DNA of 64,000 nucleotides from Candidatus Edwardsbacteria bacterium (lineage in GTDB: Bacteria; Edwardsbacteria; AC1; EtOH8), in contig JAVHLB010000003.1 of assembly GCA_031082425.1 (NCBI GenBank), forward strand, positions 258,490 to 322,489, given 5' to 3'. The notes below the pieces were generated by a model. That model was not told the origin of the DNA, ran no database searches, and worked only from the letters and a program-made list of their open reading frames with translations. A program made the translations under genes and the position numbers. Below, piece by piece: positions 34,805 to 43,321 of the stretch. Position 1 is the stretch's first letter. Every line of letters starts with the position of its first letter.

Positions 34805-36681
34805 ATCCGAACATTCTGCTGATACCGATCCTGGTCCCCATCATCGCCGGGGTGCTGACCTTCATCCTGCCCAAGTCCGTCAAGTGGGGCAAGGAGATCC
34901 TGGCCCTGATCGCCACCGCCATCACCATGTATTACGCGGCGGTGATATTCAAAGTGGACGGCGAGGGCCTAAGGCTGTTCGTGCCCTGGACCAGCTTCGG
35001 GATAAACTTCGACCTGTGGGCCTACCACTTTCCCAAGTTCATCCTGTTGGCGGCGGCCGGTTTCGAGATCCTGTTGGCGCTGTACACCGCCTCCTTTATG
35101 GAAGGCAAGGAACGCTCCAAGGAATATTTCGCCTACTTTCTGCTGACCGCCGGATTGGCCAACGGCGCCATCCTGTCCAACAATTTCGTGCTGATGCTGT
35201 TCTTCTGGGAGTCGCTGCTGGCCACCCTCTATGGCATGATCTCGGTGGGCAACAAGGAGGCCTTCAAGACCGCCACCAAGGCTTTGGTGATCTCCGGCAT
35301 CGCCGATTTCGCCATGATCCTGGGCATCATCTTCGCCTGGCAGCTGTCCGGCACCCTGACCATGTCCGAGATCCACCTGGAGCCGATGGGCCTGGGGGCG
35401 GCCGCCTTCGTGCTGATGGGCCTGGGGGCCATGGCCAAGGCCGGCGCCATGCCGTTCCACACCTGGATCCCGGACGCCGCCATCGACGCCCCGCTGCCGT
35501 TCATGGCCTACCTGCCGGCGGCCCTGGAGAAACTGCTGGGCATCTACATGCTGGGGCGCATCTCGCTGGAGATGTTCACCATCCACATGAACAGCACCAT
35601 GTCCCTCTTCCTGATGACCATCGGCGCCGTCACCATAGTCCTGGCGGTGATGATGGCCCTGGTCCAGAAGGATTACAAGAAACTGCTGTCGTTCCACGCC
35701 ATCAGCCAGGTGGGCTACATGATCCTGGGCATCGGCACCGGGGTGCCGGCCGGGATCGTGGGCGGGCTGTTCCATATGCTCAACCACGCCATGTACAAGT
35801 GCACCCTGTTCCTGACCGGCGGGGCGGTGGAGAAGCAGGCCGGCACCACCGAGCTGAAAAAACTGGGCGGCCTTTTCAAATTGATGCCCATCACCGGGGT
35901 GGCCTTCTGGGTGGCGGCCTTCGCCATCTCCGGGGTGCCGCCCTTCAACGGTTTCGTATCAAAAGAGCTGGTGTTCCACGGGGCGGTGGAGACCGGCATC
36001 ATGATATTTCCCATCGCCGCCTGGATCGGGGCCATCTTCACCTTCGCTTCGTTCTTAAAGCTGGGCCATGCCACCTACTTCGGACAGCAGAGTCCCGAGA
36101 TGCCCAACAAGGCTCCCAAGGATCCCGGACTGGCCATGACCGTTCCCATGCTGGTGATCGCCCTGGGCTGCATCCTGTTCGGGGTCTACAGCAAACTGCC
36201 CTTAAAATACCTGATCCAGCCGGTGCTGGAGGGAAGGGCCATCCTGGAGGGCCACGCCGGGCATATGGAGTTCTGGGTATTCCACTTGAACTGGATCGTG
36301 TGGGTCTCCATGGCCTGCCTGGTGATAGCCTTCCTGCTTCATAAATACGGCGTCAAGAAGGGCCAGGGCCAGGCCTACCTGGCTTCCGAGCCCATTCACA
36401 ACCTGCCGGTGATGCATACATTGTATGACTGGGCCGAGGCCCGGGTGTTCGACATCTACGAGTGGTTCGTGGGTGGCCTGCTCAAAGGCGCCGCCTGGAC
36501 GGTGTTCAAGGTGGTGGACCGCGGGATCGACGCCGTCTACGAGAGGCTGATCGTATTCGTCGGCGGGGTGGCCACCGGGGTGCTCAAGGAATACCACAAC
36601 GGGCTGTATGCCAATTATCTGGCCTGGGTGGTGGGGGGATTCGCCCTGCTGGTGCTGTACCTGGCGGTCCTGGTCAAATAA
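34801..36681 (+). CDS. Group 4 hydrogenase antiporter-like membrane subunit 2 (NuoL-like, long form)
   Basis: At 626 residues this is the longest antiporter-like subunit. Its TM core has Glu in LFFWESLLATLYG and Lys in MAKAGAMPFHTWIPDAA, then LPAALEKLLGIYML and FHAISQVGYMILG. After the core come an extra periplasm- or membrane-spanning region and a C-terminal tail (about 490-626) ending in a hydrophobic helix, compatible with the NuoL-type lateral arm and anchor. It is coupled to the upstream subunit by ATGA. It probably forms the distal part of the membrane arm. Confidence 0.87.
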   Translation: MNPNILLIPILVPIIAGVLTFILPKSVKWGKEILALIATAITMYYAAVIFKVDGEGLRLFVPWTSFGINFDLWAYHFPKFILLAAAGFEILLALYTASFMEGKERSKEYFAYFLLTAGLANGAILSNNFVLMLFFWESLLATLYGMISVGNKEAFKTATKALVISGIADFAMILGIIFAWQLSGTLTMSEIHLEPMGLGAAAFVLMGLGAMAKAGAMPFHTWIPDAAIDAPLPFMAYLPAALEKLLGIYMLGRISLEMFTIHMNSTMSLFLMTIGAVTIVLAVMMALVQKDYKKLLSFHAISQVGYMILGIGTGVPAGIVGGLFHMLNHAMYKCTLFLTGGAVEKQAGTTELKKLGGLFKLMPITGVAFWVAAFAISGVPPFNGFVSKELVFHGAVETGIMIFPIAAWIGAIFTFASFLKLGHATYFGQQSPEMPNKAPKDPGLAMTVPMLVIALGCILFGVYSKLPLKYLIQPVLEGRAILEGHAGHMEFWVFHLNWIVWVSMACLVIAFLLHKYGVKKGQGQAYLASEPIHNLPVMHTLYDWAEARVFDIYEWFVGGLLKGAAWTVFKVVDRGIDAVYERLIVFVGGVATGVLKEYHNGLYANYLAWVVGGFALLVLYLAVLVK

Positions 36682-36720
36682 AAATACGTCAACTGATATA
36701 ATATAGCGGAGCTTGTAAAC

Positions 36721-38202
36721 ATGTTGCTTTTATTCATAGTCATACCCCTGGCCATGGCCGCCCTGATGCCTCTGGTCTCCCGGCTGTGGAAGGGCCTGCC
36801 CGACATCCTGGGGGTGGCCACCATGGCGGCCCTGCTGGCCCTGGGCCTGTCGCAGATCCGCCTGATATCGGCCGGGCACCGCATCCTGTGGGATGCCGCG
36901 GCCATCGGCCTGCCCCTCAAGGCCGGACTGATGCTGGACGGCTTCTCGCTGCTGCTGCTTTTGACCATCAGCCTGATCTCGCTGTTCGCCTGCATCTATT
37001 CCATCAATTACATGGAACACTACGGGGCCAAGGGTTCGTACTACGCCCTGTTCCTGCTGATGGTGGCCGGGATGAACGGGCTGGTGCTGACCGTCGACCT
37101 GTTCAACATGTACGTCTTCCTGGAGGTGGCGGCGGTGGCCTCGTACGCTTTGGTGGCCTTCGGCCAGAAGCACGACGAGGTGGAGGCGGCCTTCAAGTAC
37201 CTGATGCTGTCCGTTGTCGCCACCACCGGCATCCTGCTGGCCATGTCCTTCATCTACCTGATGACCGGCACCATGAACTTCAAGGAGCTGGGCCTGATGG
37301 TGGGAACCGGCATGAGCCTAAAACTGATCGGCCTGTGCCTGGCCCTGTTCCTGATGGGCTTCGGCCTGAAGGCGGCCATGGTGCCGTTCCATGCCTGGCT
37401 GCCGGACGCCCATCCCTCGGCCCCGGCGCCCATCTCGGCCATGCTGTCCGGGGTGCTGATCAAGGTCTCCGGCATCTACGCCCTGACCCGGGTGGTCTAC
37501 GACATCTTCGGCCTGCCGGCCTCGGTCTCCCAGGCCATGATCTGGCTGGGGGTGGCCTCGATGGTCATCGGCGCGGTGATCGCCCTGGGGCAGAACGATT
37601 TCAAGCGGATGCTGGCCTATTCGTCCATCAGCCAGATCGGCTACATCGTGGTGGGCCTGGGGCTGGGAACCCCGCTGGGGATCATGGGGGCCCTGTTCCA
37701 TCTGTTCAACCACGCCACTTTCAAGAGCCTGCTGTTTCTTGACGCCGGAGCCACCGAGTATGCCACCGGCACCAGGGACCTCTCCAAGCTGGGCGGGGTG
37801 GGCCATAAAATGCCCATCACCAGCCTGACCACCACCATCGGGACCTTCTCCATCGCCGGGATCCCGCCCTTCAACGGTTTCTGGAGCAAACTGCTGATAA
37901 TCGTGGCCCTGGTGGAGGCCAATCATGTCGGCGTGGCCGCCATCGCCATAGCCACCAGCATCCTGACCCTGTGGTACTTTTTGCTGATGCAGCGGAAGGC
38001 CTTCTTCGGCAAGCTGGCGGCCGGTTTGGAGAAGGTCAAGGAAGTGCCGTTCTACATGGCACTGGCCACCTTCTGCCTGGCGGCCCTGTGCCTGCTGGTG
38101 GGCCTGTTCTACCCCTGGGTCACCGCCAAGCTGATCCAGCCGGGGATGATCGCCCTGAGCAATTCCATCGGTGCCAACGGGTTTTCAATGTTCGGACAAT
38201 AA
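36721..38202 (+). CDS. Group 4 hydrogenase antiporter-like membrane subunit 3 (NuoN/MrpD family)
   Basis: The third antiporter-like subunit has 493 residues and about 14 helices. The conserved TM5 Glu is in MYVFLEVAAVASYALVAFG and the TM7 Lys in GLKAAMVPFHAWLPDAH. The later motifs are MLAYSSISQIGYIVVG and LFHLFNHATFKSLLFL. The TM5 sequence is closer to NuoN/MrpD than to the NuoL type of the two preceding subunits. With those two, the arm would have three potential ion channels, as in respiratory complex I. It starts 39 bases after the previous gene. Confidence 0.87.
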   Translation: MLLLFIVIPLAMAALMPLVSRLWKGLPDILGVATMAALLALGLSQIRLISAGHRILWDAAAIGLPLKAGLMLDGFSLLLLLTISLISLFACIYSINYMEHYGAKGSYYALFLLMVAGMNGLVLTVDLFNMYVFLEVAAVASYALVAFGQKHDEVEAAFKYLMLSVVATTGILLAMSFIYLMTGTMNFKELGLMVGTGMSLKLIGLCLALFLMGFGLKAAMVPFHAWLPDAHPSAPAPISAMLSGVLIKVSGIYALTRVVYDIFGLPASVSQAMIWLGVASMVIGAVIALGQNDFKRMLAYSSISQIGYIVVGLGLGTPLGIMGALFHLFNHATFKSLLFLDAGATEYATGTRDLSKLGGVGHKMPITSLTTTIGTFSIAGIPPFNGFWSKLLIIVALVEANHVGVAAIAIATSILTLWYFLLMQRKAFFGKLAAGLEKVKEVPFYMALATFCLAALCLLVGLFYPWVTAKLIQPGMIALSNSIGANGFSMFGQ

Positions 38203-38252
38203 TCCGGGTTTCGGACAGAGGTTCTTAACTTCAAAATATTTTTGGAGAAAAT

Positions 38253-38786
38253 ATGGACTTAGTAAATTTAATATTGCTGATAATGCTGGCCGGCCTGGCC
38301 TGCATGGCGGTGTTCTTCAAGGAACTGCTGCGGGCGGCCCTGAGCCTGGCCTTCATGAGCGCCGTGCTGGCGGTGGTGCTGTACCGGATGGATTCGCCCT
38401 ATGCCGCGGTGTTCGAACTGTCGGTGGTGGCCGGACTGATCACGGTGCTGTTCGTCTCCACCATCGCCCTGACCAAGACGGAGGAGGCGGTGAAGGAATC
38501 ACGCTGGCCGATGTACCTGTTCCCGCTGTTCCTGGTGCTGTTCGGCCTCATCGACCTGCTGGTGATGAAGGGGCTGTTCTCCAATATTCCGGCCGGGTAC
38601 GGCAATGCCGAGAAAAGCTTCGGGGCCACCCTGTGGGGCATCCGCTCCATGGACCTGATCGGGCAGATCGCGGTGATCTTCGGAGGAGTGTTCGGGGTAC
38701 TGGCCCTGTTCCGGGAGAAACCGCTTACCGCCCAGGATAAGATAGACGCCGAAAAAGCCAAGGATGGAGGGCACAAACTATGGTAA
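38253..38786 (+). CDS. NuoJ-like (MbhD/E-like) membrane subunit
   Basis: The 177-residue protein has about five transmembrane helices. FKELLRAALSLAFMSAVLAVVL and FELSVVAGLITVLFVSTIALT match NuoJ and the equivalent Mrp/Mbh subunits, the second block bearing the conserved Glu in the membrane. The C-terminus is hydrophilic and basic (AQDKIDAEKAKDGGHK). The stop overlaps the first codons of the NuoK-like gene by 7 bases, so the pair is translationally coupled as nuoJ-nuoK usually are. The fold assignment rests on motif and neighbour. Confidence 0.8.
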   Translation: MDLVNLILLIMLAGLACMAVFFKELLRAALSLAFMSAVLAVVLYRMDSPYAAVFELSVVAGLITVLFVSTIALTKTEEAVKESRWPMYLFPLFLVLFGLIDLLVMKGLFSNIPAGYGNAEKSFGATLWGIRSMDLIGQIAVIFGGVFGVLALFREKPLTAQDKIDAEKAKDGGHKLW

Positions 38787-39079
38787 TGATCAATCTGATA
38801 TTCGTCGGCCTGCTGTTCTTCATCGGGCTGTACTGCCTGCTGACCAGCCGCAACATGATCAAACTGCTGATCGGCCTGGAGATCATGGCCAAGTCGGCGG
38901 TGCTGTCCTTTATCACCGCCGGGTATGCCCGGGGGGAGACCTTCTTCTCCCAGAGCCTGGTGATCACCTTCATCGTGATCGAGGTCTCCATCGTGGCGGT
39001 GGCCCTGGCCCTGGTGATCAACGCCTATAAGAACACCGGAAATCTGGATGTCCGCAGCCTGACCAGGCTGAAAGGGTAG
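38780..39079 (+). CDS. NuoK-like (MrpC/HyfE-type) membrane subunit
   Basis: The 99-residue protein has three transmembrane helices, the standard length. The buried glutamates needed for ion transfer are present in LLIGLEIMAKSAVLS (helix 2) and IVIEVSIVAVALALV (helix 3). ATG 38780 overlaps the NuoJ-like gene; ATG 38786 two codons later is also possible. It is followed by a palindromic repeat before the NuoA-like gene. Confidence 0.88.
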   Translation: MVMINLIFVGLLFFIGLYCLLTSRNMIKLLIGLEIMAKSAVLSFITAGYARGETFFSQSLVITFIVIEVSIVAVALALVINAYKNTGNLDVRSLTRLKG

Positions 39080-39087
39080 GAACCTTA

Positions 39088-39139
39088 CCCGCAGAACACG
39101 CGAAATGAACAAAAATAAAATTTCGTGTTTTTCGTGGGG
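39088..39139 (+). repeat. Imperfect palindromic repeat (CCACGAAA family), copy 3
   Basis: CCCGCAGAACACGCGAAAT (39088-39106) and its near-complement ATTTCGTGTTTTTCGTGGGG (39120-39139) flank an A-rich loop. It lies inside the hydrogenase operon. Confidence 0.7.
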
Positions 39140-39174
39140 AAGATATTAAAGCAAAAATAAACGAGGATATCAAC

Positions 39175-39519
39175 ATGTCAATTTTCAGCCAGTGGAATAT
39201 ACTGATCACCCCGTTCATCGGGTTCGGCATCTTCGCTTTGGTCGCCTACCTGATCTACAAGCTGGGCGACGTGATGGCCCCCAAACTGAAGGATGAGGGC
39301 GCCAAGCTCTGCCAGTATGCCTGCGGAGAGGATTTCCTGGGGAAAAAGCTTCAGGTGGGCTACCGCCAGTTCTTCCATGCCGCGTTGTTCTTCACCATGA
39401 TGCACGTGGCGGCCCTGGTGATCGCCACCATCCCCGGCGGGTCGCTGGCCTTCGCCATCCTGGGCATCTTCTATCTGCTGATGATCTGGTTCTCCATCAT
39501 CGCCCTGATCCTGAAGTGA
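39175..39519 (+). CDS. NuoA-like membrane subunit
   Basis: The 114-residue protein has three predicted helices in NuoA arrangement with a cysteine-bearing loop (CQYACGEDFLGKK) where NuoA has YECG and its surroundings. The conserved acidic pair of NuoA helix 2 (FDxE) is replaced: the aligned block reads FFTMMHVAALVIA, so Asp becomes His and Glu becomes Ala. NuoA is known mainly from true complex I and is unusual in a [NiFe] hydrogenase operon. Assignment rests on length, topology, loop and position; the divergence lowers certainty. Confidence 0.72.
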   Translation: MSIFSQWNILITPFIGFGIFALVAYLIYKLGDVMAPKLKDEGAKLCQYACGEDFLGKKLQVGYRQFFHAALFFTMMHVAALVIATIPGGSLAFAILGIFYLLMIWFSIIALILK

Positions 39520-39523
39520 ACCG

Positions 39524-39582
39524 AACCACAAAGACTCCAAGACACCAAATAATTATGATTGTGTCTTAGCGCCTTGGCGGTT
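39524..39582 (+). repeat. Imperfect palindromic repeat (AACCACAAAG family)
   Basis: AACCACAAAGACTCCAAGAC and the right arm GTGTCTTAGCGCCTTGGCGG are near-complements (17 of 22). It lies between the NuoA-like and small-subunit genes. Confidence 0.65.
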
Positions 39583-39618
39583 GAGAATAAGTAATATTAC
39601 AATATTAAGGATACAATT

Positions 39619-40050
39619 ATGGCTTTAGAAAAACTGGTCAAATGGTCCCGGGTGTCGTCCCCCTGGCTGCTCCATTTCAACAGCGGAGCCTGCAACGGAT
39701 GCGACATCGAAACCCTGGCCGCCCTGATGCCCCGGTTCGATCTGGAGCGCTTCGGGGCCCTGCTTAAATCCACCCCCCGCCACGCCGATGTGCTGGTGTG
39801 CACCGGGGCGGTGACCCGCCAGCAGGCCGCCCGCCTGAAGAGGATCTACGAGCAGATGGCCGAGCCCAAGTTCGTGGTGGCGGTGGGCGCCTGCGCCTGC
39901 TCCGGCAACGTCTTCCGGGGATGTTACAGCGTGCTGGAGGGGGTCGATCAGGTGATTCCGGTCAATGCCTACGTCCCCGGCTGCGCGGCCAAGCCCGACG
40001 CCATCATCGACGGGGTGGCCAAGCTGCTGGGCGCTTTGAAGAACGGATAA
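39619..40050 (+). CDS. Group 4 [NiFe]-hydrogenase small subunit (NuoB-like)
   Basis: The 143-residue subunit carries the proximal [4Fe-4S] cluster: C25 and C28 in SGACNGCDIE, a Cys in GACACSGNVF and a Cys in VPGCAAKP. The CNGCD pattern is of the Ech/Hyc hydrogenase type, whereas complex I NuoB has a tandem Cys-Cys. It passes electrons between the ferredoxin-like NuoI subunit and the Ni-Fe site. It forms the quinone-site-like junction with the large subunit and NuoH-like subunit. It is followed by the NuoC-like gene after 34 bases. Confidence 0.93.
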   Translation: MALEKLVKWSRVSSPWLLHFNSGACNGCDIETLAALMPRFDLERFGALLKSTPRHADVLVCTGAVTRQQAARLKRIYEQMAEPKFVVAVGACACSGNVFRGCYSVLEGVDQVIPVNAYVPGCAAKPDAIIDGVAKLLGALKNG

Positions 40051-40084
40051 GTAAATTTAAAGATACTGAATACAGGAGATCAAA

Positions 40085-40546
40085 ATGACCTTTGAGGAAA
40101 TAAAAAAGATCCTGGAGGAAAATCTGAAGGGCAAGATCAAGGAGCTGATCAACCCCTTCCCCCGCCGGATTACTTTATGGGTGGACAAGTCCGATGCTGT
40201 GGAGGCCTGCCGGGTGCTTAAGGAGAAGGCCGGATTCTACCACCTGTCCACCATCACCGGCCGGGATACCGGGGACAAGCTGGAGGCCCTGTATCACTTC
40301 GCCCAGAACGGCATGGCCCTGACCCTGCGCCTCCAGACCGACCGGATCGATCCGAAACTGCCGACCACCATAGCGGTCTATCCCGGGGCGATATTCTACG
40401 AAAGGGAGGTCCACGACCTGGTGGGCATAAATTTTGAAGGCCATCCCGATATGCGCCCGCTGGTCCTGCCCGATGACTGGCCCCAGGGGGTTTACCCGCT
40501 CCGAAAAGACTGGAAGTATAACCGGGAGAAAGGAGCCATAGAATGA
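40085..40546 (+). CDS. NuoC-like subunit (30 kDa family) of the membrane hydrogenase
   Basis: The 153-residue protein matches the 30-kDa (NuoC/HycE N-domain/EchD) family: GFYHLSTITGRDTGDKLEAL and the C-terminal block FYEREVHDLVGINFEGHPDMRPLVLPDDWP, which is the family signature. It is separate from the large subunit, as in Ech and complex I of some bacteria, and not fused as in E. coli HycE. It overlaps the large-subunit ATG (ATGA). Confidence 0.93.
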   Translation: MTFEEIKKILEENLKGKIKELINPFPRRITLWVDKSDAVEACRVLKEKAGFYHLSTITGRDTGDKLEALYHFAQNGMALTLRLQTDRIDPKLPTTIAVYPGAIFYEREVHDLVGINFEGHPDMRPLVLPDDWPQGVYPLRKDWKYNREKGAIE

Positions 40547-41730
40547 GCACATTTATATTGCCAGTAGGCCCACAGCATCCGGCTTTAAAAGAGCCCACCT
40601 CATTCCGTTTCCTGGTGGACGGCGAGACGGTGGTCGATGCCGATCTCCGCTTGGGCTATAACCACCGGGGCATAGAGAAGGGCTGCGAGGAACGGACCTA
40701 TATCCAGGACCTTTTCCTGCTGGAAAGGGTCTGCGGAATCTGCTCCAATGTCCACATGACCGTCTTCGCCCAGGGGGTGGAGAAGCTGATGGGCATCGAG
40801 CCGCCCAAACGGGGCCTGTTCATCCGCTGCCTGATGGGCGAGCTGGAGAGGGTCCATTCCCACCTGCTGTGGCTGGGGGTGGCCGGGCACGAGGTGGGCT
40901 TCGACACCTTCTTCATGTACACCTGGCGGGACCGCGAGATCGTCGAAGATATCCTGGAGATGATCTCCGGCAACCGGGTCAATTACGGCATGCAGACCTT
41001 CGGCGGGGTGCGGCGGGACCTGGACGAGATGCAGATCAAAAAAGCCCTGGACGGCATCGCCGCCCTCAAGGCCCGGACCCCGTATTACCTGAATATCGGG
41101 GCCACCGAGCCGACCTTGGTGGCCAGGATCGCCGGGGTTGGGGTATTGCCAAAGGCCAAGGCCCTGGAGCTTAACGCCGCCGGGCCGACCACCCGGGCTT
41201 CCGGGGTCAATTTCGACGTCCGCCAGGACGATCCCTATGCCGGCTTCGGCGAGCATATTCCCTTCAACATCGTCACCGATGAGGGCGGGGACGTGCTGGC
41301 CAGGGTGGTGGTTCGGGCCAAGGAACTGATGGAATCATACAATATCTGCGAATACATCCTCAAGAACCTGCCCTCCGGCGAGATTCGGGTCAAGGCCCCC
41401 CGCAAGGTTCCCGAGGGAGAGGTGGTCAGCCGGGCCGAGGCCCAGCGGGGCGAGTGCATTCACTATATCCGCTCCAACGGCACCGACAAGCCGGACCGGG
41501 TGAAGGTCAGGGCCCCCACCTTGGCCAACTGGCCGGCCACCCTGTACATGCTGCGGGGCGGCTATGTGGCCGATATCCCCATCGTGATGGCGGCCATCGA
41601 TCCCTGCCTGTCATGCACCGACCGGATGGCCATCATCACCGACCCCAAGGGCAATCAGAAGGTCTGGAACTGGGAGACCCTGCGCCAGTACGGGATAGAT
41701 TTCTACCGCAACCGCGGAATCAAGCTATAA
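40543..41730 (+). CDS. Group 4 [NiFe]-hydrogenase large (catalytic) subunit
   Basis: The 395-residue subunit holds the Ni-Fe site. Ligands are C64 and C67 (RVCGICSNVH, L1) and C355 and C358 (DPCLSCTDR, L2); true NuoD lacks these cysteines. By analogy with HycE, HycI-type protease would cut after R361 and release a 34-residue tail beginning MAIITDPKG. A matching protease gene lies downstream at 43322. The protein is otherwise NuoD-like (YNHRGIEKGCEERTY, GELERVHSHLLWLG). It catalyses 2H+ + 2e- to H2, probably with ferredoxin as donor. The catalytic identity is well supported; which group 4 subtype is not settled. Confidence 0.95.
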   Translation: MSTFILPVGPQHPALKEPTSFRFLVDGETVVDADLRLGYNHRGIEKGCEERTYIQDLFLLERVCGICSNVHMTVFAQGVEKLMGIEPPKRGLFIRCLMGELERVHSHLLWLGVAGHEVGFDTFFMYTWRDREIVEDILEMISGNRVNYGMQTFGGVRRDLDEMQIKKALDGIAALKARTPYYLNIGATEPTLVARIAGVGVLPKAKALELNAAGPTTRASGVNFDVRQDDPYAGFGEHIPFNIVTDEGGDVLARVVVRAKELMESYNICEYILKNLPSGEIRVKAPRKVPEGEVVSRAEAQRGECIHYIRSNGTDKPDRVKVRAPTLANWPATLYMLRGGYVADIPIVMAAIDPCLSCTDRMAIITDPKGNQKVWNWETLRQYGIDFYRNRGIKL

Positions 41731-41745
41731 TAATAAGAGGTAAAG

Positions 41746-42717
41746 ATGGATATATTGAAAATATTTCTCTATCTGCTGGTCTATCCTGGCCTGCTGTTCC
41801 TGTTCTTCTATTCCACTTTCGTGGAGTGGGTGGACCGGAAATTATACGCCAAGTTTCAGAACCGGATGGGCCCCATGCATACCGGGAGCCACGGAATCCT
41901 GCAGCCCATCGCCGATTTTGTCAAGCTGATGGCCAAGGAGGATATCGTTCCCCAGGAGGCCGATAAAAAGCTGTTCAATGCCGTTCCCATACTGGCCCTG
42001 ACCTCGGTGCTGACCGCCGGGCTGCTGTTGCCGGTGTGGCATTTCAGCCCTACCTTCCAGTCGGCCACCTCTTTCCAGGGGGATATCATCGTCATTGCCT
42101 ACCTGTTGTCGCTTCCCAGCTTCGCTTATTTTCTGGCCGGCTGGGCCTCGGCCAGCATGTACGCCGCCATCGGCGGGGTCCGGGTGCTGACCCTGTTGTT
42201 CGCCTACGAGGTTCCGATGTTCCTGGCCATCCTGTCCCCGGCGGTGATGGCCGGCAGCTGGAGAATGGCTGAGATCGCCGCCTACTATCAGGCCAACCCC
42301 TGGCATCTGCTGATCAACATCTTCGCTTTCGCCGTGGCGGTGATCACCCTGCAGGCCAAACTGGAGCGGGTGCCGTTCGACATCCCCCATGCCGAGACCG
42401 AGGTGGTGGGCGGCGCCTTTACCGAATATTCCGGCCGCAAGCTGGCCATGTTCCGCCTGCTGGCCGACATCCAGATGGTGGTGGGCGCCGGCATGATCGC
42501 CGCTTTATTTCTGGGCGGCTTCCCGGGAGGGCTGATCCCCGGGTTCATCTGGTTCATTGTCAAGACCCTGATCGTGGTCTTCATCCTGTCCGCCATGCGG
42601 GCGGTGACCGCCCGGCTCCGGATCGACCAGATGATTTCCTTCAGCTGGAAATGGCTGGCCCCGCTGGCCCTGCTGCAACTGGTAATCGTAATATTCTTGA
42701 AGGGGTATCTGCAATGA
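41746..42717 (+). CDS. NuoH-like membrane subunit of the hydrogenase
   Basis: The 323-residue protein with about eight helices is the membrane anchor that contacts the large and small subunits. It has the NuoH family markers QNRMGPMHTGSHGILQPIADFVKL, the charged loop AKLERVPFDIPHAETEVVGG with AFTEYSGRKLAMFRL, and the Glu-rich funnel. It is highly like NuoH and less reduced than EchB or HycD. It overlaps the NuoI-like start by 4 bases. Confidence 0.93.
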   Translation: MDILKIFLYLLVYPGLLFLFFYSTFVEWVDRKLYAKFQNRMGPMHTGSHGILQPIADFVKLMAKEDIVPQEADKKLFNAVPILALTSVLTAGLLLPVWHFSPTFQSATSFQGDIIVIAYLLSLPSFAYFLAGWASASMYAAIGGVRVLTLLFAYEVPMFLAILSPAVMAGSWRMAEIAAYYQANPWHLLINIFAFAVAVITLQAKLERVPFDIPHAETEVVGGAFTEYSGRKLAMFRLLADIQMVVGAGMIAALFLGGFPGGLIPGFIWFIVKTLIVVFILSAMRAVTARLRIDQMISFSWKWLAPLALLQLVIVIFLKGYLQ

Positions 42718-43094
42718 GTTTAAGATTAGGAGCGATGCTGCCCGAGGTGCTAAAGCACCTGTTCAAAAAACCGGCCACCGTCCAGTATCCTTTCCAGAAG
42801 ATCGGGGTGCCCAAGGGCTTCCGGGGCCATCCGGTGATGGACCCCAATCTGTGCATCGGCTGCCAGATGTGCGTCAAGGACTGCCCCTCCGAGGCTCTGG
42901 AGATCCGCAAGGAGTCCGAGACCACCGATGAGGCCGGCAAGGTTTCCAAGAGGTTCTCCATGACCTTCTACCTGGACCGCTGTTCCCACTGCGCCCAGTG
43001 CGCCGAGGTCTGCCCCAAGAAGGCCATTCACATGAATACCGAGTTCGAGGATGCCGCCTTCGACCGCGGAGCGCTGAAGATCGTTTATAAATAA
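42714..43094 (+). CDS. NuoI-like two-[4Fe-4S] ferredoxin subunit of the hydrogenase
   Basis: The 126-residue protein has two [4Fe-4S] motifs, CIGCQMCVKDCPSEAL and CSHCAQCAEVCPKKAI, as in NuoI/EchF/HycF. It is the most likely entry point for electrons from ferredoxin, since no NuoE, NuoF or NuoG is encoded here. ATG 42714 sits in the ATGA overlap with the NuoH-like gene; the longer frame to 42651 would overlap it by 67 bases. It is the last structural gene of the operon and is followed by a terminator-like stem. Confidence 0.94.
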   Translation: MSLRLGAMLPEVLKHLFKKPATVQYPFQKIGVPKGFRGHPVMDPNLCIGCQMCVKDCPSEALEIRKESETTDEAGKVSKRFSMTFYLDRCSHCAQCAEVCPKKAIHMNTEFEDAAFDRGALKIVYK

Positions 43095-43114
43095 TTACGG
43101 CGCCGGTTTAAATG

Positions 43115-43146
43115 ATGGTCGGGCATTATATGTCCGGCCATTTTAT
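43115..43146 (+). terminator. Terminator-like stem after the hydrogenase operon
   Basis: ATGGTCGG (43115-43122) and CCGGCCAT (43134-43141) pair with one G-U and are followed by TTTAT. Confidence 0.6.
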
Positions 43147-43321
43147 GCATGACCAATAACCTTAAGAGAAAACTTTTCCCGAGAAATACGCCCAAAAGAC
43201 CAAAGTCCGGATTTTATCAGCTCATCAGGTCAAACTGATCTGCCAGATGCCCAGATAATATCATTTATCGCAATTCGGGAGTACCGCCAGCCTCCCCGGG
43301 AATTATTTACTGGAGTGAAAT

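Noticed and set aside
40543..41730. Reading the large subunit as true NuoD of complex I
   Set aside because: CGICSNVH and DPCLSCTDR give the four Ni-Fe cysteines, a cleavable tail follows and the maturation protease is close by.
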